Assembly (NCBI RefSeq): GCF_947253225.1
Contig: NZ_CAMXYR010000003.1
Location: 1-62,040 of the forward strand
From: an uncultured Anaerococcus sp.
GTDB lineage: Bacteria; Bacillota; Clostridia; Tissierellales; Peptoniphilaceae
Direction: 5' to 3'
DNA: 62,040 nucleotides
This document shows positions 58,617-62,040 of the stretch, piece by piece. Numbering within the stretch: position 1 is the first letter of the stretch; every line of letters starts with the position of its first letter. The notes under the pieces are model-generated. The model was given only the letters and a program-made list of their open reading frames with translations, ran no database searches and was not told the origin of the DNA. The translations under genes and the position numbers were made by a program.

Positions 58617-59470
58617 TAGAACAAGTCTCCATATCCATTAGCTACTAGCCAATCATAGGAAATTTTCAGTTCATTGAAAGGATCTCTTCCATAAGATGAA
58701 TCTTGTTCAACTAGAAGGTACCTACAACCTGACTTGATAGCTTGGTCAGCACATTCCTTTAGTGGGAGGGAACCTTGACCTAAAGGTGCAAATCTTGCCC
58801 TGTTGTCGAAAGCAGTTCTAAAGGCAGTTAAGTCTTCTTGCATCAATTTCAAGTCATCCATAGTTAGTGGCATTACTTCATAGTCTTTTAGGTGGACAAG
58901 TTCTACTTTTCCTGCGTATTTTTTGAGGATATTTACAGGATTTTCTCCACCCTTTTGCACCCAATGAACATCAAGCTCAAAGCCAAGTTCTGGGGCGTTT
59001 TCTGCTATGATATCAAGGAGATATTTACCATCGTATTTTACAAATTCTACATGATGGTTGTGGTAGTAGAGTTTGATTCCTTCTTTCTTGAGTTTTATGG
59101 CGTATTCGTTGGCTTTTTTTGCAAATTCAATCGCCTTATCAAGATTTGCCATCTTGTCAAAAGGTAGCATACCTATTCTAAGTAGGTCAGTTCCTACTGC
59201 CTTACAGTCTGCTACAATCTTATCATAGTCTGTTTCAAGGCTTTCTTGACCTTTAAACATTGGCTCGAGGGCAGCTGACATAGCTGCTACTTCCATATCA
59301 AAATCCTTGCAAGCTTTTATGATTTGGTCGATATTTTCTTTGCTTGTTTCCACTTGAGATACTTCTACAGACTTATAGCCTATATCTGAAAGTTTTTTGA
59401 AGGTTTCATAAGGTCCAACTTCCTTAAAAGAATCCACTACTGTGGAAGCTTGTACTCCTATTTTAGTCAT
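58616..59470 (-). CDS. Sugar phosphate isomerase/epimerase-like TIM-barrel enzyme
   Basis: This 284-residue protein is of the AP_endonuc_2/xylose isomerase-like family. Metal-site features are LKKEGIKLYYHNHHVEF (HNHH near residue 145), ELDVHWVQKGG near residue 175, VHLKDY near residue 201 and VEQDSSYGRDPF near residue 260. Members act as epimerases, isomerases or lyases on keto sugars. Being sandwiched and overlapped by dehydrogenase genes suggests it works on a 3-keto intermediate. It is not necessarily a phosphate-sugar enzyme. Confidence 0.9.
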   Translation of the reverse strand: MTKIGVQASTVVDSFKEVGPYETFKKLSDIGYKSVEVSQVETSKENIDQIIKACKDFDMEVAAMSAALEPMFKGQESLETDYDKIVADCKAVGTDLLRIGMLPFDKMANLDKAIEFAKKANEYAIKLKKEGIKLYYHNHHVEFVKYDGKYLLDIIAENAPELGFELDVHWVQKGGENPVNILKKYAGKVELVHLKDYEVMPLTMDDLKLMQEDLTAFRTAFDNRARFAPLGQGSLPLKECADQAIKSGCRYLLVEQDSSYGRDPFNELKISYDWLVANGYGDLF

Positions 59471-60488
59471 TAATAATCTCCTCTTTTTTTACTTCTTTAT
59501 TGGTCTTGGATGAATTGATTATGGCTTGAATTATTTGCATAGTTTCCATAGCGGAAGCTAAATCACAATAATCATCTGTGTCATCAATTATGGCTTTATA
59601 AAATTTGTTGATTAGTTTTTCGTGACCTGCTCCATAATAATCCTTGGTTGCATCGCTTTTATCATCTTCTGCCAGGCATTCTAAGGCTTTGTTGTAAAGC
59701 CTATTATCTTTTATTGTGTATTTTTCTTTTTGACTTATAACTTGTAGCTCAATTGAATCAGTTATTGAATAAGCATTGGTCGCGATAAAAAGTCCGTTTA
59801 CCCCATCTTCATATTCAATGAAGGCATTGGCTGTATCTTCTACTTCGACTTCCTTATTCATAAGCTTAGTCATAGTTGCTGTAAGGCTTTTCCAGTCTTT
59901 TCCTGTTACGAAGGCCATAAGGTCTAGGGTATGGATGGCTTGGTTAATTATTACTCCAGCTCCAGCCTCTTTTAGAGTTCCCCTCCAAGGAGCTTGCTTA
60001 TAGTAGTCCATATTTCTATACCAAGTTACCAGACCCTTTACTCCAAATACTTCTTCCTTGTTTTTTTCTATAAGCTCCTTGAGTTTTACAACCGTCTTGT
60101 TGTACCTATTTTGAAAACAGATACCAAGCTTTTGCCTATCCTTGTAAGCTTGGTAGAAATCGTAGAGGTCCTTGGTTTTTTCATAGCTTACATCTACTGG
60201 CTTTTCGCAAAATACATTGACCCCCTTAGCCAAGGCATACTTAGCAACCTCTGCGTGAAGATAATGAGGAAGGCAGATGTGAACTACATCCAAGTCCTCC
60301 TTATCTAACATTTCTTTGTAATCCTCATAGCAAGGAGTTATCTCGCATTTGATTTTTTGGCATTTACTAATCGCCTTTTCTTTATCTATATCACAAACTG
60401 CAACGAGCCTAGCATAGGGAGAATTATTTATGGAAAAGAGGTGGATTGGCGAAACTGTTCCGAGGCCTATTACTCCAACTTTTAACAT
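59463..60488 (-). CDS. Gfo/Idh/MocA-family oxidoreductase (second)
   Basis: This 341-residue sugar dehydrogenase has dinucleotide motif VGVIGLGTVSPIHLF at the N terminus, the catalytic EKP in VFCEKPVDVSY near residue 95 and INQAIHTLDLMAF near residue 182 with the catalytic His. It is of standard length with no signal peptide. The ribosome site TAGGGA is weak, and the gene lies 6 bases after the previous dehydrogenase gene. It probably oxidises or reduces a sugar or glycoside using NAD(P). Confidence 0.9.
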   Translation of the reverse strand: MLKVGVIGLGTVSPIHLFSINNSPYARLVAVCDIDKEKAISKCQKIKCEITPCYEDYKEMLDKEDLDVVHICLPHYLHAEVAKYALAKGVNVFCEKPVDVSYEKTKDLYDFYQAYKDRQKLGICFQNRYNKTVVKLKELIEKNKEEVFGVKGLVTWYRNMDYYKQAPWRGTLKEAGAGVIINQAIHTLDLMAFVTGKDWKSLTATMTKLMNKEVEVEDTANAFIEYEDGVNGLFIATNAYSITDSIELQVISQKEKYTIKDNRLYNKALECLAEDDKSDATKDYYGAGHEKLINKFYKAIIDDTDDYCDLASAMETMQIIQAIINSSKTNKEVKKEEIIND

Positions 60489-60494
60489 AAATCC

Positions 60495-61664
60495 CTACTT
60501 TCTTTCTTGGAATTTTCCTTCTTCTTTGATTTTCTCGTTGAGAAGTTTTAGGTAAAGATCATCATCAAAATCTTTTACAGAAACTGGCTTGCCTAACCAA
60601 CTTGAAAGGTGAACTGCATTTGCAAGTCTTACTCCGTTGATTCCTTCTGCTCCATTAGCAAGAAGTTCTTCCCCATCGAGTATGTGAGCTGCGAAGTTTC
60701 TAAGGACTTCACAGTGTTGACCACCCCATACAGAATTTTCTTCAATAACTTCTGTTTCAAAGAGGTCATCAAACTTCATTTGTCCTGCAAAAAGCATCCT
60801 AACATCATCAATTGTCATTCTAGCGTTGAGGTCATTTTCTGTTTCTTTGAGCCTATAAATTGTAGCCTTCTTGGAATCATCAACAACAATCTTGCCACCA
60901 TCACATACGATTTCTAACCTGTCAGTTCCAATTATTTCGTTAGTTCCTGTTACAAAAACTCCAGTCCTTCCATCATCATATTCCATAAGGAAGTGAACTT
61001 GATCATCTACTACAATATCTCTTTGATAGCCATATTGAACGCTTGAGTAAACCCTATCAGGGGCACCTGTCATCCATTGGATAAGGTCGAGTTGGTGAGG
61101 AGCTTGGTTTACTAGAACTCCTCCACCTTCTCCGCCCCAAGTTGCTCTCCAGTCAGATTGCCTATAATAAGCGTCTGGTCTCCACCAAGTTGTGATAATC
61201 CAGTTGGTTCTTCTGATTGTACCGAGCTCTCCTGAGTCTAGGATTTCTTTAAGTTTTCTATATAGTGGGTTGGTTCTTTGGTTGAAAAATAGAGCATAGG
61301 CCTTGTCGGATTTTTGGGCAACTTCGTTAAGCTCCTTAACTTGTTTAGTATAAACACCAGCTGGTTTTTCATTTAGAACATTTACTCCATGAGTTAAACC
61401 ATAGATAGCCATTTCTGGATGTAGGTAGTGAGGAACACAAGTTACGATTCCTTCTACTTCTCCACTATCTACCATTTCTTTGTAACATTCATAAAACTTA
61501 GCCTTTGGAAATACTTTCTTTGCTAGGTCTAATTTTTGAGAATCTATATCACAAACCGCTGTAACTTCAACGTTTGCTACCATGCCTTCAGAAATGAATT
61601 TACCATACATAGAGCCTTCTGTACCATAACCAATAATTCCTAATTTTAATTTTCTATCACTCAC
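60495..61664 (-). CDS. Gfo/Idh/MocA-family oxidoreductase (third, first in operon)
   Basis: This 389-residue dehydrogenase has dinucleotide motif LGIIGYGTEGSMYG, EKP in VLNEKPAGVYT near residue 101 and VNQAPHQLDLIQWMTG near residue 190. A GEGGGV segment and WWRPDAYYRQSDWRATWGG are typical of the glucoside/inositol-type branch. AGGAGG precedes the ATG. It heads the operon after the kdgK terminator. The upstream gap contains a CG-centred operator-like sequence at 61696-61709 (GATAATCGTTTTCC), too weak to assign. Confidence 0.92.
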   Translation of the reverse strand: MSDRKLKLGIIGYGTEGSMYGKFISEGMVANVEVTAVCDIDSQKLDLAKKVFPKAKFYECYKEMVDSGEVEGIVTCVPHYLHPEMAIYGLTHGVNVLNEKPAGVYTKQVKELNEVAQKSDKAYALFFNQRTNPLYRKLKEILDSGELGTIRRTNWIITTWWRPDAYYRQSDWRATWGGEGGGVLVNQAPHQLDLIQWMTGAPDRVYSSVQYGYQRDIVVDDQVHFLMEYDDGRTGVFVTGTNEIIGTDRLEIVCDGGKIVVDDSKKATIYRLKETENDLNARMTIDDVRMLFAGQMKFDDLFETEVIEENSVWGGQHCEVLRNFAAHILDGEELLANGAEGINGVRLANAVHLSSWLGKPVSVKDFDDDLYLKLLNEKIKEEGKFQERK

Positions 61665-61716
61665 TTTTACCTCCTGAATTTAATTTAAGCTGATTGATAA
61701 TCGTTTTCCGTTGTTT

Positions 61717-61760
61717 TAAAAAATAATCTTCAGGAAGGGAGCGAACCCTCCCTAAAGATT
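61717..61760 (-). terminator. Terminator after the KDG kinase gene
   Basis: On the minus strand AATCTT and AGGGAG pair with CTCCCT and AAGATT around a short loop, followed by ATTTTTT. It separates the kinase transcript from the dehydrogenase operon, though read-through is possible. Confidence 0.85.
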
Positions 61761-61770
61761 TTAAAGTTTA

Positions 61771-62040
61771 TTATCTTTGCACCCTACCTGAAGCATCTCC
61801 TCCAACTAGGTTTTCTACTTCTTGTCTTGACATATGGTTAAAGTCGCCTTTGATTGTGTGTTTTAAAGCAGATGCTGCTACACCAAAGTCTAAGGCATCT
61901 GCTGGGCTTTTGCCATCTAGGAGTCCTGTAATTAGACCTGCTGCAAAGCTATCTCCTCCTCCTACTCTATCTACAATTCTTACGTCGTATTGTGGAGCTT
62001 GGTGGAAGTCTTTGCCATCATAGATTAGGGCTGACCAGCC
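61771..62040 (-). CDS. kdgK: 2-dehydro-3-deoxygluconokinase, C-terminal end (partial)
   Basis: The last 89 codons of a PfkB-family sugar kinase are visible; the gene continues past the window edge. DRVGGGDSFAAGLI is the PfkB catalytic signature with the active-site Asp. The ending VAASALKHTIKGDFNHMS and GGDASGRVQR matches Firmicute KdgK proteins, which phosphorylate KDG for the Entner-Doudoroff/uronate route. It lies just upstream of the dehydrogenase operon on the same strand, which hints that the operon may yield uronate or keto-deoxy sugar acids. Confidence 0.85.
   Translation of the reverse strand, partial: GWSALIYDGKDFHQAPQYDVRIVDRVGGGDSFAAGLITGLLDGKSPADALDFGVAASALKHTIKGDFNHMSRQEVENLVGGDASGRVQR

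Noticed and set aside
61696..61709. Catabolite-repression (cre) site upstream of the dehydrogenase operon
   Set aside because: The CG centre is present but outer positions disagree with the cre consensus and only 8 of 14 bases are symmetrical.
1..62040. Mobile elements, CRISPR arrays, tRNA or rRNA genes, prophage
   Set aside because: No transposase, integrase, regular spaced repeats or recognisable RNA gene other than the two T-boxes was found on either strand.

Overview
The window reads as low-GC chromosomal DNA from an anaerobic Gram-positive bacterium. A Peptoniphilaceae member such as Anaerococcus would fit, but that genus-level guess is inference only. Supporting signs are strong AGGAGG ribosome sites, T-box leaders, a CIRCE/HrcA-type groESL operon, class C sortases with a Cna-B pilin, an NADH:rubredoxin-type oxidoreductase, a PPi-type phosphofructokinase and a quinone-independent style glycerol-3-phosphate oxidation cluster. 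No rRNA, tRNA, CRISPR, insertion sequence or phage gene was seen.

Layout. 1-2080: end of a two-gene ABC exporter. 2164-4594: panD-panC-panS behind an attenuated leader. 4705-7730: an MgtC-like gene and a divergent glpQ-agcS operon, both with terminator-like hairpins before the first gene. 7775-10856: a complete ECF transporter (S, double ATPase, T). 10996-12767: mrp and a DUF1002 exported protein. 12874-15269: a small exported protein, a PTS_EIIC_2 membrane protein with a palindromic operator, and a NiaR-type 3H regulator. 15305-17929: lysine-type T-box plus a fused amino acid ABC transporter. 17991-23244: glycerol-3-phosphate genes (DUF1667, two FAD enzymes, glpK, and the antiterminator glpP). 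23431-28198: sugar transferase, rsuA, PadR, helicase-nuclease, GNAT. 28312-34554: rubredoxin reductase, DacA, groESL, aminotransferase, msrB. 35004-39481: a pilin gene followed by three class C sortases. 39959-44745: uvrB-uvrA. 44931-47316: ArsR, an HMA protein and a P-type metal ATPase. 47439-50365: PPi-PFK and a GH1 enzyme flanking a large palindromic element. 50497-52182: brnQ with an isoleucine T-box. 52533-61664: a sugar operon with GH3, two GPH symporters, three Gfo/Idh/MocA dehydrogenases and one TIM-barrel isomerase. 61771-62040: the end of a KDG kinase.

Regulation by premature termination is a theme: two T-boxes, three glp leaders sharing a short motif next to the gene for the antiterminator GlpP, a possible pan-type leader and an MgtC-type leader with a tiny ORF. 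The most promising system is the 57.5-61.7 kb redox-isomerase cluster. Its gene content fits oxidation-elimination style glycoside breakdown rather than plain hydrolysis. The shared glp leader motif and the one-pilin, three-sortase locus come next.
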